The notes below the pieces were generated by a model that saw only the letters and a list, made by a program, of their open reading frames with translations, did no database searches and had not been told where the DNA came from. From Candidatus Bathyarchaeota archaeon (lineage in GTDB: Archaea > Thermoproteota > Bathyarchaeia > 40CM-2-53-6): a stretch of 6,057 nt of DNA. The position numbers and the translations under genes are program-made. Shown here piece after piece: positions 1 through 4,935 of this stretch (position 1 is the first letter of the stretch; every line of letters starts with the position of its first letter). Location of the stretch: assembly GCA_005883695.1 (NCBI GenBank), contig VBBV01000184.1, positions 1-6,057 on the forward strand, written 5' to 3'.

Positions 1-157
1 CAACAGTAGTCCGCTTCCCATGGACATCGATAAAATCGCCGGCGGTTATCGCGAGCTTCTGCATCGTTTCATTATCGATTCTTACTTTCCCGTGGCCGAC
101 GTCTCTCTGCTTAGCATCAGCTACCCTTAGCTGTGCTTCCTTAGGTACCATTGTCAT
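1..157 (-). CDS. cdc48: Cdc48/VCP-like AAA ATPase, N-terminal fragment
   Basis: The reverse complement from position 157 reads MTMVPKEAQLRVADAKQRDV and continues through GHGKVRID and LAITAGDFIDVHGKRTTV. This matches the start of the archaeal Cdc48/VAT N-domain, whose usual pattern is LRVAEAKxxDVGRGxxRID...LGLxxGDxIEIxGKRxT. Only 52 codons are present; the rest of the N-domain and both AAA modules lie beyond the left edge. In the family, the hexamer uses ATP to unfold proteins in the cytoplasm, and the N-domain binds substrates and cofactors. The start is ATG 157, because AAGGAG lies 5 nt upstream; an in-frame ATG at 151 is the alternative. No other start codon occurs between 157 and the upstream in-frame TGA. 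A winged-helix gene lies 93 nt upstream on the same strand and may be co-transcribed. Confidence 0.88.
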   Translation of the reverse strand, partial: MTMVPKEAQLRVADAKQRDVGHGKVRIDNETMQKLAITAGDFIDVHGKRTTV

Positions 158-162
158 TTGGA

Positions 163-168
163 CTCCTT
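163..168 (-). promoter_or_regulatory. Ribosome binding site of cdc48
   Basis: AAGGAG on the minus strand, with a 5-nt spacer to ATG 157. It favours 157 over the second in-frame ATG at 151, which would have an 11-nt spacer. Its presence suggests Cdc48 is translated from a leadered, possibly polycistronic, message. Confidence 0.75.
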
Positions 169-250
169 GACCTCGAGCGACGCCGTTGGTTGAGGAGAAG
201 ACGAGCGTTCAGTGCCGCACTGGCCGCTCCTAACCTTGAGCTTCAAAATC

Positions 251-688
251 TTACTCCCCCTCAAAAGACTTATCATCACTATTAGTGGAATCTCCGTTTC
301 TGACCAATTTCTTGATCGCGATCGATAGCAATAGGAAGCTACCTACGCCGATGGGCGAAACGCTGTAGCCGTTCTTGTCCTTGACAACTAGCTCCCGTTT
401 TGGAGCCCTGTTCACAAGGTCGGATACATACTTCGGGTTCACCGCCACCTTCAGAAGATCTGTAAAGCTTGCGGAGTTCTCGCAATCCCGTATCATGTGG
501 TTGACCATTTGGAGTCGTTTCTTGTTGGAGAAGAAGTCGCAGATCTCGCTTAGAGATTCCAAGTCCGCCTCAGAATCCTTTAGTTCCTTCATGACCATCT
601 CACGGACCTCCGGTTGCCATTCCCTACCTGAGAGAGGCAGGTCCAGCAGGACTTTGCTTCCCTCGTGGAGCGTGAATCTTATGCTCAT
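251..688 (-). CDS. ArsR-like winged-helix DNA-binding protein
   Basis: A 145-residue soluble protein with a winged helix-turn-helix over roughly residues 46-130. Helix 1 is LSEICDFFSNKKRLQMVNHM, helix 2 lies around SFTDLLKVA, the likely recognition helix is NPKYVSDLVNRA, and the wing runs through RELVVKDKNGYSVSPIGVG into a hydrophobic closing helix (FLLLSIAIKKLV). This is the general ArsR/MarR-like archaeal layout. The first 45 residues form a short strand pair plus a charged helix that I do not recognise, and the tail is acidic (SDDKSFEGE). No metal-binding cysteine pair typical of ArsR sensors is visible, so the signal is unknown. The ATG at 688 lies about 30 nt from the centre of a TATA box and has no Shine-Dalgarno, so the message is probably leaderless. 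It sits directly upstream of cdc48; a role in controlling protein quality-control genes is only inferred from position. Confidence 0.8.
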   Translation of the reverse strand: MSIRFTLHEGSKVLLDLPLSGREWQPEVREMVMKELKDSEADLESLSEICDFFSNKKRLQMVNHMIRDCENSASFTDLLKVAVNPKYVSDLVNRAPKRELVVKDKNGYSVSPIGVGSFLLLSIAIKKLVRNGDSTNSDDKSFEGE

Positions 689-713
689 TGCAACGGAAAT
701 GTTGATCTGTTGC

Positions 714-723
714 TATTTAAAAT
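714..723 (-). promoter_or_regulatory. TATA box for the winged-helix gene
   Basis: ATTTTAAATA on the minus strand, in an AT-rich patch between aEF1-beta and the winged-helix gene. Its centre is about 30 nt upstream of ATG 688, which places the predicted start of transcription within a few bases of the start codon. This fits a leaderless archaeal transcript. Confidence 0.65.
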
Positions 724-746
724 TAATGTTACTTAATTACCACTTG

Positions 747-1025
747 TTAAGTTTGGGCTATTCTTCGCGAGACGAGAACTTCGACCTCGCTAACTCCCTC
801 GATCGATTTTAGACGTCGCTCGACCTCGTCCATGATCCCGGAGGGCTCTTCCGGCATTAGAATGTGGGCGATGAGAGCTACGAGCCCGAAGGCGACAGGT
901 TCCTCGTCGAATTTGTAGATGGTGGCCTTACCCTCGAGCGATTTCCTGATTGTCTCCTTGAGCCCGGTCATGTCTGCGACTATGTCTGAGGGGAATATCT
1001 TAAGAGAAACCATTACCTTTGCCAA
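747..1025 (-). CDS. ef1b: Translation elongation factor aEF1-beta
   Basis: A 92-residue protein with the full archaeal EF-1B pattern: MAKVMVSLKIFPSD at the N-terminus, the conserved core EEPVAFGLVALIAHILMPEE at residues 41-60, then a helix and the final strand GVSEVEVLVSRR. It is the guanine nucleotide exchange factor that reloads aEF1-alpha with GTP during elongation, acting in the cytoplasm; family length is about 90 residues. The start is TTG 1025, which gives the MAKV-type N-terminus typical of the family. ATG 1013 would lose four residues of the first strand and is the alternative. No clear Shine-Dalgarno precedes the TTG. The gene lies 13 nt downstream of the zinc-ribbon gene on the same strand, a pairing conserved in many archaea, so the two are almost certainly co-transcribed. 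Confidence 0.93.
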   Translation of the reverse strand: MAKVMVSLKIFPSDIVADMTGLKETIRKSLEGKATIYKFDEEPVAFGLVALIAHILMPEEPSGIMDEVERRLKSIEGVSEVEVLVSRRIAQT

Positions 1026-1038
1026 AAATGATCAGTTG

Positions 1039-1227
1039 CTAGGGTCCTGAAAAGCCGCATTTCTGGCATTTGTAGGGGCGACCAAAGCCGCGGCACTTTT
1101 CGCAGCGCCAGATGGTTGTATCGCCGCACTGTGGGCATGGGAATTTTACTGCACCTTCGCGTGGCAGTATCATGCGTCCGCACCAGTTGCAGGAGGGCAT
1201 TCGAACCGTGCGAACTTCAGTCAACAT
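1039..1227 (-). CDS. Small four-CxxC zinc-finger protein (HVO_2753-like)
   Basis: A 62-residue protein with four CxxC knuckles: CNWCG (residues 13-17), CPQCG (31-35), CEKCR (43-47) and CQKCG (54-58), ending GFSGP. Eight cysteines predict two zinc sites. The layout and the C-terminal GFxGP match the archaeal small zinc-finger family represented by Haloferax HVO_2753. Its biochemical role is not settled; the constant neighbour aEF1-beta, 13 nt downstream, suggests a link to translation, which is inference. ATG 1227 is given as the start because a TATA box lies about 34 nt upstream. ATG 1200 (MPSCNWCG) is a realistic alternative, since the first nine residues add nothing recognisable. No Shine-Dalgarno is seen before either, consistent with a short leader. 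Confidence 0.87.
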   Translation of the reverse strand: MLTEVRTVRMPSCNWCGRMILPREGAVKFPCPQCGDTTIWRCEKCRGFGRPYKCQKCGFSGP

Positions 1228-1256
1228 TAGCGACCGAGGGTCGAAGTCCCGGTGCG

Positions 1257-1265
1257 GATTATATG
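1257..1265 (-). promoter_or_regulatory. TATA box for the zinc finger / aEF1-beta operon
   Basis: CATATAATC on the minus strand, centred about 34 nt before ATG 1227. The predicted transcript start is near 1235, giving a leader of under 10 nt. A small inverted repeat (CGACC CTC GGTCG) sits between the box and the start codon. Confidence 0.45.
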
Positions 1266-1376
1266 CCTTCGCACAAGCTCACCTGCTCATGCCATTGTGG
1301 CGGGCTGATATTTCTCCACAGGATTGACCCATAGAGTTATGACCGTTAGTTCGAAGTTAGTGATAGTTTCCCATTG

Positions 1377-1598
1377 ATGCAGCCGCTGAGCCTGCAAACA
1401 AAGATCTCAGGCATGGTTTGGGTCGTATGCGGTTTGATAGTTATAGTGGCGAAAGTGAGCTTGTTCCCCGGGTCTACTTCTATCTATTGGGAATATGTTG
1501 GGGGTCTTATGATCCTTTTTGGTCTCGTTCGGCTGCTGTGGGGGCTGGTCAGGGGTGGTAAGAGTAGAAAGCCCCGTTTCTGGTCAAGGATCGTCTAG
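1377..1598 (+). CDS. Small two-helix membrane protein, unknown function
   Basis: From ATG 1377, 73 residues: MQPLSLQTK, a first membrane helix at about 11-30 (ISGMVWVVCGLIVIVAKVSLF), a short turn PGSTSIYWEY, a second helix at about 40-58 (VGGLMILFGLVRLLWGLV), and a strongly basic tail RGGKSRKPRFWSR. The hairpin with a basic end predicts both termini in the cytoplasm by the positive-inside rule. I do not recognise the family. A TTG directly before the ATG could also be the start. There is no Shine-Dalgarno and no convincing TATA box upstream. It stands alone between the zinc-finger operon and the end-joining genes. The regular hydrophobic pattern supports a real gene, but small size and G-rich composition leave doubt. 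Confidence 0.55.
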   Translation: MQPLSLQTKISGMVWVVCGLIVIVAKVSLFPGSTSIYWEYVGGLMILFGLVRLLWGLVRGGKSRKPRFWSRIV

Positions 1599-1638
1599 GT
1601 CGCGATTGCCGGATTGTCTGAATGGGATTCTGGGCTTG

Positions 1639-1644
1639 TTTTTT
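1639..1644 (+). terminator. Possible oligo-T terminator
   Basis: A run of six T on the plus strand, about 40 nt after the stop of the small membrane protein gene. Archaeal RNA polymerase can terminate at short T runs without a hairpin. No stem precedes it. Confidence 0.3.
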
Positions 1645-1817
1645 CGGGACGGGCTTGTTATCGGCGCGTGGAGTAGTATGATCTGGAAATCGTGGGCTTA
1701 GATTTGGGATCGGGGCTGAAAATGGGCGATTTCCGGCTTGGAGGTCCTTAGGGGTTAGCGCCAAGCGCCGGCCCTAGATGGGTCTTGCGCCACGTATCTG
1801 ACCTGGAATAGATCGGT

Positions 1818-2783
1818 CTAGGTCGGAAGCTTACATTCTAACGGATCTTTGTCAGCTCTTAGCCGTCTGAATCTTGGAAACCTAAGTCTCCCGTCATTTG
1901 TCAAGGCCATGTAGGCCACTTCGACAACGAGCTTAGGCTTGACCCAGGTTACGGGAGTCGGCGAGTCAACTGGTCCTTCAACTGTTGCGGTCTGCTTTTC
2001 GATTCTAACGAGTTTCGATCTCAGTTCCTCCAGTATCTTGTCGGAGAAGCCCCCTCCTACGTTTCCTATGTGCTGGAGCTTTCCATCTTCGTCATAGGCA
2101 GCAAGAATCAGCGAACCAAACGTCGGAGACCGTGCGCCCTCTCCTTCGCTGAAACCGACGATTACACAGTCAGTAGTGTTGACCCGTTTTACCTTGACCC
2201 AGTAATCGGTTCGTAAACCTGGAACGTACAGCGAATGGCTTTCTTTGGCGATCACTCCCTCGAAACCACCACCAGTCACTTCTTTGAAGAAACGAGTTCC
2301 CTCCGCTTGGATATGATCCCCGTATAGCAAATATGGACCCTCCTTAACAATCGACTTGAGCCGCTTCTTCCTCTCCACGAGCGGGCGAGCAATTATGTCA
2401 CGGCCGTCAAGGTGAAGAAGGTCAAAGGCAACGTACGTAACAGGCGGCGTCTTCCCAAGAATATCGACACGTTTCTGGTCATCGACACCGAAGCGAACTT
2501 GCAGCCGACCAAAGTCAGGAACGCCATCTTCTCTCAAGACAACAACCTCTCCATCGATGATTGCGGTCTTTGCTCTAATGCGAGACGAGATCTCTTGGAG
2601 TTCCGGATAGGAGCGAGTCGCGTCTCTCAGATTTCTGTTCTGGAGCTCAATCCTTCCTTCTTGAAAGAATAGAATGGCTCTGAGTCCATCCCATTTCGGC
2701 TCGAAAAAATAATCATTGTTATCGAAGGGTTTACCGTTTTTGGCGAGCATCGGACGTATCGGACGCTCGTCAAAAAGCGTCAA
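1818..2783 (-). CDS. ligD: ATP-dependent DNA ligase of LigD type (end joining)
   Basis: A 321-residue stand-alone ligase equivalent to the ligase domain of bacterial LigD. It seals nicks and double-strand ends using ATP through a lysyl-AMP intermediate. Motif I is KWDGLR at 30-35, with Lys30 the adenylated residue. Motif III is DGEVV at 77-81, IIIa AFDLLHLDG at 119-127, IV FEGVIAK at 174-180 and V YWVKVKR at 194-200. The OB-fold follows from about 205 and ends with a motif VI-like RFPRFRRLRADK at 301-312. It has no DNA-binding N-terminal domain of the replicative Lig1 kind, and it begins near the LigD signature PMLA. The start TTG 2783-2781 overlaps the Ku stop TGA 2782-2780, so translation is probably coupled. 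ATG 2750 (MLAKNGK) is the fallback start. It works with Ku upstream and the divergent polymerase. Confidence 0.93.
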   Translation of the reverse strand: MTLFDERPIRPMLAKNGKPFDNNDYFFEPKWDGLRAILFFQEGRIELQNRNLRDATRSYPELQEISSRIRAKTAIIDGEVVVLREDGVPDFGRLQVRFGVDDQKRVDILGKTPPVTYVAFDLLHLDGRDIIARPLVERKKRLKSIVKEGPYLLYGDHIQAEGTRFFKEVTGGGFEGVIAKESHSLYVPGLRTDYWVKVKRVNTTDCVIVGFSEGEGARSPTFGSLILAAYDEDGKLQHIGNVGGGFSDKILEELRSKLVRIEKQTATVEGPVDSPTPVTWVKPKLVVEVAYMALTNDGRLRFPRFRRLRADKDPLECKLPT

Positions 2784-3562
2784 CGCCTCTCGTGAGTCTT
2801 GATGCTGGCCCGGAGAGCCTCCATGAGATTCTTTGTAGGCTTGATCTCCGGGACACGCAGCTCGACAACTTCTTCCTGACCCTTCATCTTGGCCTCGACT
2901 AGTTTCATCAACGACTCCTGATACGTGTCCCTGTATTCTTTGAAGGCGAAGGGCTTCTTCATTATCTTGATCAGCTGACCCGCGAGCTCCAGTTCCTCCT
3001 TCTCCACCTCCGGCGCCTTCTTCAGCTCGGGAAGATCTTTCGGACTGCGGATTTCATCCGCATAATGAAGAGTCTCCATCAAAATGGCCCCCTCGTAGGG
3101 CCTCAAGGCTACCAAGTGCTCCTTCTCATGCATAACCACCCGACCGACAGCGACCTTCCCCTCTTGCTCCAGAGCCTCCAGCATCAGGAAGTATGGTTTC
3201 TCGCCATTCTCGTCCGGGACGAGGTAGTAGCTCGAATCAAAATAGATAGGATCCAATTTGTCCGCATCTACGAACTGGAAGATCTCCACAAGTCGTCCAG
3301 ATCGAATCTCTAGCTTCTCAAGCTCCTTTTGAGTGATAGCAACATACTTTCCCTTTTGAATCTCAAATCCACGGACGACGTCTTGCCACGGAACCTCCTT
3401 GCCATCCTTCGGACATATACGCTTGAAGTTGAGAGGACTCTTGTCTCGAGGACACAAGAGACGAAGCCCAGTCTTATGCTCGGAAATTGCCCCGTACGTC
3501 TTGACAGGTATGCTTACCAGTCCAAAGCTGATCGCTCCCTTCCATATCGCTCTAGGTGGCAA
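2780..3562 (-). CDS. ku: Ku protein, bacterial type (DNA end binding)
   Basis: A 260-residue homodimeric-type Ku with the diagnostic N-terminus RAIWKGAISFGLVSIPVK (residues 4-21). The Ku core follows, including VRGFEIQKGKYVAITQKELE at 63-82 and the DNA-encircling beta-barrel/bridge region around 95-200. The tail PTKNLMEALRASIK (242-255) resembles the minimal C-terminus that contacts the ligase in bacterial Ku. Two CPxD knuckles, CPRD (37-40) and CPKD (50-53), lie where some bacterial Ku proteins carry a cysteine cluster. In the family, Ku forms a ring on broken DNA ends and recruits the ligase and polymerase. The start TTG 3562 is well constrained: an in-frame TAA lies about 20 nt upstream with no other start codon, and later starts would cut the WKG motif. 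It is the first gene of the Ku-ligase operon. Confidence 0.95.
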   Translation of the reverse strand: MPPRAIWKGAISFGLVSIPVKTYGAISEHKTGLRLLCPRDKSPLNFKRICPKDGKEVPWQDVVRGFEIQKGKYVAITQKELEKLEIRSGRLVEIFQFVDADKLDPIYFDSSYYLVPDENGEKPYFLMLEALEQEGKVAVGRVVMHEKEHLVALRPYEGAILMETLHYADEIRSPKDLPELKKAPEVEKEELELAGQLIKIMKKPFAFKEYRDTYQESLMKLVEAKMKGQEEVVELRVPEIKPTKNLMEALRASIKTHERR

Positions 3563-3676
3563 AGTCTCATCCCGGTCTTTTTAGAACAAGCCCCTTTTCC
3601 GAACTCGTCGAATAATAGGGTTACTCGGAGACAATTAAGGTATCGAAACAAGCTCGCAGCACAAGAGTGAAGGACG
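3563..3676. promoter_or_regulatory. Divergent promoter region, ku-lig versus polymerase
   Basis: A 114-bp spacer between the two divergent transcription units. AATTAA around 3633-3638 is the best TATA-like element for the plus-strand polymerase, predicting a leader of about 15 nt. For the minus strand, CTATTATTC (complement of about 3610-3618) or the same AATTAA patch could serve Ku, with a leader near 25-50 nt. Neither box is strong. A GAAGGA just before the polymerase TTG may act as a ribosome binding site. The shared spacer would let one regulator control all three genes. Confidence 0.4.
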
Positions 3677-4585
3677 TTGAAGAAGATCGAAGAGGTGGTC
3701 GAGGTTGGTGGAAGGATGCTCGTGCTCTCCAACCTAGACAAGTTGATGTGGAAAAAGGAACGAATCACCAAGTCGGATATTATCCAGTACTATCTCTCTG
3801 TGGCGCCCAAGATGATCCCGCTCGTCCGAAACCGGCCGTTAATGCTGAACCGATATCCTCACGGTGTCCCAGGAAAGTCCTTCGTCCAGAAAGACTGGCC
3901 GCACCATCCCGACTGGGTCAGAACGGCACCGGTAAGATCTGAGAGCCTGAACAAGACTGCCAGACACGTCGTCTGCGATGATCAGGCGACTCTAGTTTGG
4001 CTGGCAAACATGGCTTGTATCGAGATCAACCAGTTTCTAGCATCCGCACCAAACGTCGAGTCCCACGACATGGTATTGGTGGACTTGGACCCCCACCCGC
4101 CTGCGGGATTCGAGGATTCACTGGAGATCGCCGAGGCCGTTCACGCAGCACTGAACCAGATGAAGCTACGACACATGATCAAAACCTCGGGCGCTGATGG
4201 GATTCATTTCCTAATCCCGATAGTTCCAAGATACTCGATCGAGATCATCCGACGGTTCGTCTTACTTTTGGGCGTTCTCCTAGAGCAGCTGGCTCCGAAG
4301 ATGGTCTCGACATCTCGCAACAAGGGCCAGCGAGCCGGAAAGGTCTACGTGGACTACTTCCAGAACGGTCTGCAGAAAACTATTGCGGCCCCGTTTTCTC
4401 TAAGACCTGAGCCGGGTGCTCCAGTATCGTTTCCACTAGCACCTAAGAATTTGAAGAAGAGCCTACATGCTGAGGACTTTAACCTGAGAACCGTTCCAGG
4501 CCTGTTGAAGAGGGTTCCAGAGTTTGATACCAGTCCCGATCAGGGATTGGAGTACGCGTTTCAGGAGCTTGGCGCCAAGTCGTAG
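3677..4585 (+). CDS. ligD: LigD-type primase/polymerase (end-joining polymerase)
   Basis: A 302-residue stand-alone homologue of the LigD polymerase domain, an archaeo-eukaryotic primase-like enzyme. In the family it fills and extends broken ends, often preferring ribonucleotides, before ligation. The N-terminus VEVGGRMLVLSNLDKLMW (8-25) fits the usual VxxxGRxxxLSNLDKVLxP. KDWPHHPDW (72-80), LVWLANMACIEIN (106-118), the metal-binding pair VDLDP with Asp136 and Asp138, KTSGADGIHF (169-178), and VYVDYFQN with the third Asp226 complete the active site. SLRPEPGAPVSFPL (241-254) is the conserved end of the fold. No ligase or phosphoesterase domain is attached. The start is uncertain: TTG 3677, GTG 3695 or ATG 3716 are all in frame, and the conserved VEVGGR favours TTG or GTG. 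It diverges from the ku-lig operon and ends 13 nt from the tRNA-Ile gene, which is convergent. Confidence 0.93.
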   Translation: MKKIEEVVEVGGRMLVLSNLDKLMWKKERITKSDIIQYYLSVAPKMIPLVRNRPLMLNRYPHGVPGKSFVQKDWPHHPDWVRTAPVRSESLNKTARHVVCDDQATLVWLANMACIEINQFLASAPNVESHDMVLVDLDPHPPAGFEDSLEIAEAVHAALNQMKLRHMIKTSGADGIHFLIPIVPRYSIEIIRRFVLLLGVLLEQLAPKMVSTSRNKGQRAGKVYVDYFQNGLQKTIAAPFSLRPEPGAPVSFPLAPKNLKKSLHAEDFNLRTVPGLLKRVPEFDTSPDQGLEYAFQELGAKS

Positions 4586-4623
4586 TTTGCATGATCTTTG
4601 GTGGGCCGGGAGAGATTTGAACT

Positions 4624-4648
4624 CTGTCGACCGATTCCCGTGCTGGTT
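4624..4648 (-). other. tRNA-Ile intron in the T-stem (after position 51)
   Basis: A 25-nt insertion. Its flanks form a clear bulge-helix-bulge on the minus strand: exon GTCG pairs with intron CGAC as the 4-bp central helix, each side carries a 3-nt AGA bulge, and ACC/GGT closes a 12-nt intron loop. Cutting each bulge as AG^A gives the T-stem GAGAG/CTCTC. The short repeat AGA makes the exact cut ambiguous by 1-3 nt without changing the mature sequence. Confidence 0.85.
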
Positions 4649-4678
4649 CTCGACCCCACGGTTATCAGCCGTGTGCTC

Positions 4679-4709
4679 CTCGGCCGTAAGAGCTTTGCTT
4701 GGCTCTCAG
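4679..4709 (-). other. tRNA-Ile intron at the D-loop/D-stem junction (21/22)
   Basis: A 31-nt insertion between GGTTAA and GAGC on the minus strand. A 7-bp intron hairpin (TGAGAGC with GCTCTTA, one wobble) is followed by a central helix of exon CGGTT with intron GGCCG. Bulges AAC and AGG contain the predicted cuts AA^C and AG^G. The inner bulge faces one unpaired C, so this is a relaxed form of the motif. Confidence 0.8.
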
Positions 4710-4763
4710 TTAACCGTGCTGAGCTACCGGCCCAACGAATTTAGCGAGCGAGACAAAGACGCG

Positions 4764-4771
4764 TATTAAGA
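4764..4771 (-). promoter_or_regulatory. Candidate TATA box for tRNA-Ile
   Basis: TCTTAATA on the minus strand, centred about 35 nt before the first base of tRNA-Ile. This is a usual spacing for an archaeal tRNA promoter with a short 5' leader. Confidence 0.45.
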
Positions 4772-4810
4772 TTTTTCCAGTGTTTCTTTCCTCTCCCGTT
4801 TCTCCAAAGT

Positions 4811-4818
4811 CTTAAGAC
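4811..4818 (+). promoter_or_regulatory. Candidate TATA box for tRNA-Ala
   Basis: CTTAAGAC on the plus strand, centred about 32 nt before the first base of tRNA-Ala. With the minus-strand box around 4768 it makes a compact divergent tRNA promoter pair. Confidence 0.4.
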
Positions 4819-4868
4819 TTCGATAGAACGCGGCGCGATTCTACTGGGCCGGTAGTTCAGCCTGGTAT

Positions 4869-4896
4869 ACCAGGACCGACTAGGTCTTGGGCTGAA
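4869..4896 (+). other. tRNA-Ala intron at the D-loop/D-stem junction
   Basis: About 28 nt between CCTGGTAT and GAAC. CCAGGACC pairs with GGTCTTGG (8 bp, one wobble) around the loop GACTA. A wobble-rich central helix TGGT/GCTG and bulges ATA and AAG give the predicted cuts AT^A and AA^G. The boundaries could move by 1-2 nt; a shift would restore the usual A21 in the D-loop. Confidence 0.75.
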
Positions 4897-4912
4897 GAAC
4901 GTTCGGTTCGCA

Positions 4913-4935
4913 TGGATCGATTTCGATCTAGAGTG
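4913..4935 (+). other. tRNA-Ala canonical intron (37/38)
   Basis: A 23-nt insertion in the anticodon loop. Intron helix GGATCG/CGATCT closes a four-base loop (one wobble). The central helix is exon TTCG with AGAG (three pairs and a G-A mismatch), bulges are CAT and TGA, and the outer helix is the perfect anticodon stem. Cuts CA^T and TG^A give the loop TTCGCAA, at the standard archaeal position. Confidence 0.85.

Larger units (their letters stand above)
4599..4733 (-). tRNA. tRNA-Ile(GAT) with two non-canonical introns
   Basis: On the minus strand the gene starts GGGCCGG (4733-4727), paired with CCGGCCC (4609-4603), followed by A73 and an encoded CCA (4601-4599). D-stem GCTC/GAGC, anticodon stem CACGG/CCGTG with loop CTGATAA, anticodon GAT at 4666-4664, variable loop GGGTC, T-loop TTCAAAT. 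The fold works only if two insertions are removed: 31 nt between the D-loop and the 3' D-stem, and 25 nt inside the T-stem, which then becomes a perfect GAGAG/CTCTC. The mature length is 76 nt without CCA. The anticodon loop itself is uninterrupted. It decodes AUC isoleucine codons. Its 3' end is 13 nt from the polymerase stop codon. Confidence 0.93.

Noticed and set aside
375..812. 145-codon plus-strand frame opposite the winged-helix gene
   Set aside because: It runs antisense to a frame with a clear winged-helix pattern and its own TATA box, and its product shows no domain pattern.
1228..1260. Possible tRNA 3' remnant, suggested by GGTCGAAGTCCCGG
   Set aside because: The T-loop spacing is wrong (9-nt loop or a mismatched stem), and no acceptor or D-arm partner is found nearby. 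It is better explained as a short hairpin before the zinc-finger gene.
1112..1334. Two plus-strand frames opposite the zinc-finger gene
   Set aside because: They lie on the complement of a gene with four conserved CxxC motifs; the products are cysteine- and histidine-rich only by mirror effect.
1519..1764. Overlapping plus- and minus-strand frames in the G-rich spacer
   Set aside because: Low-complexity products, no start signals, and mutually exclusive overlaps; no protein pattern is recognisable.
3514..3771. Minus-strand frame spanning the ku/polymerase spacer
   Set aside because: It overlaps both the Ku start and the polymerase start in other frames, and its peptide shows no domain.
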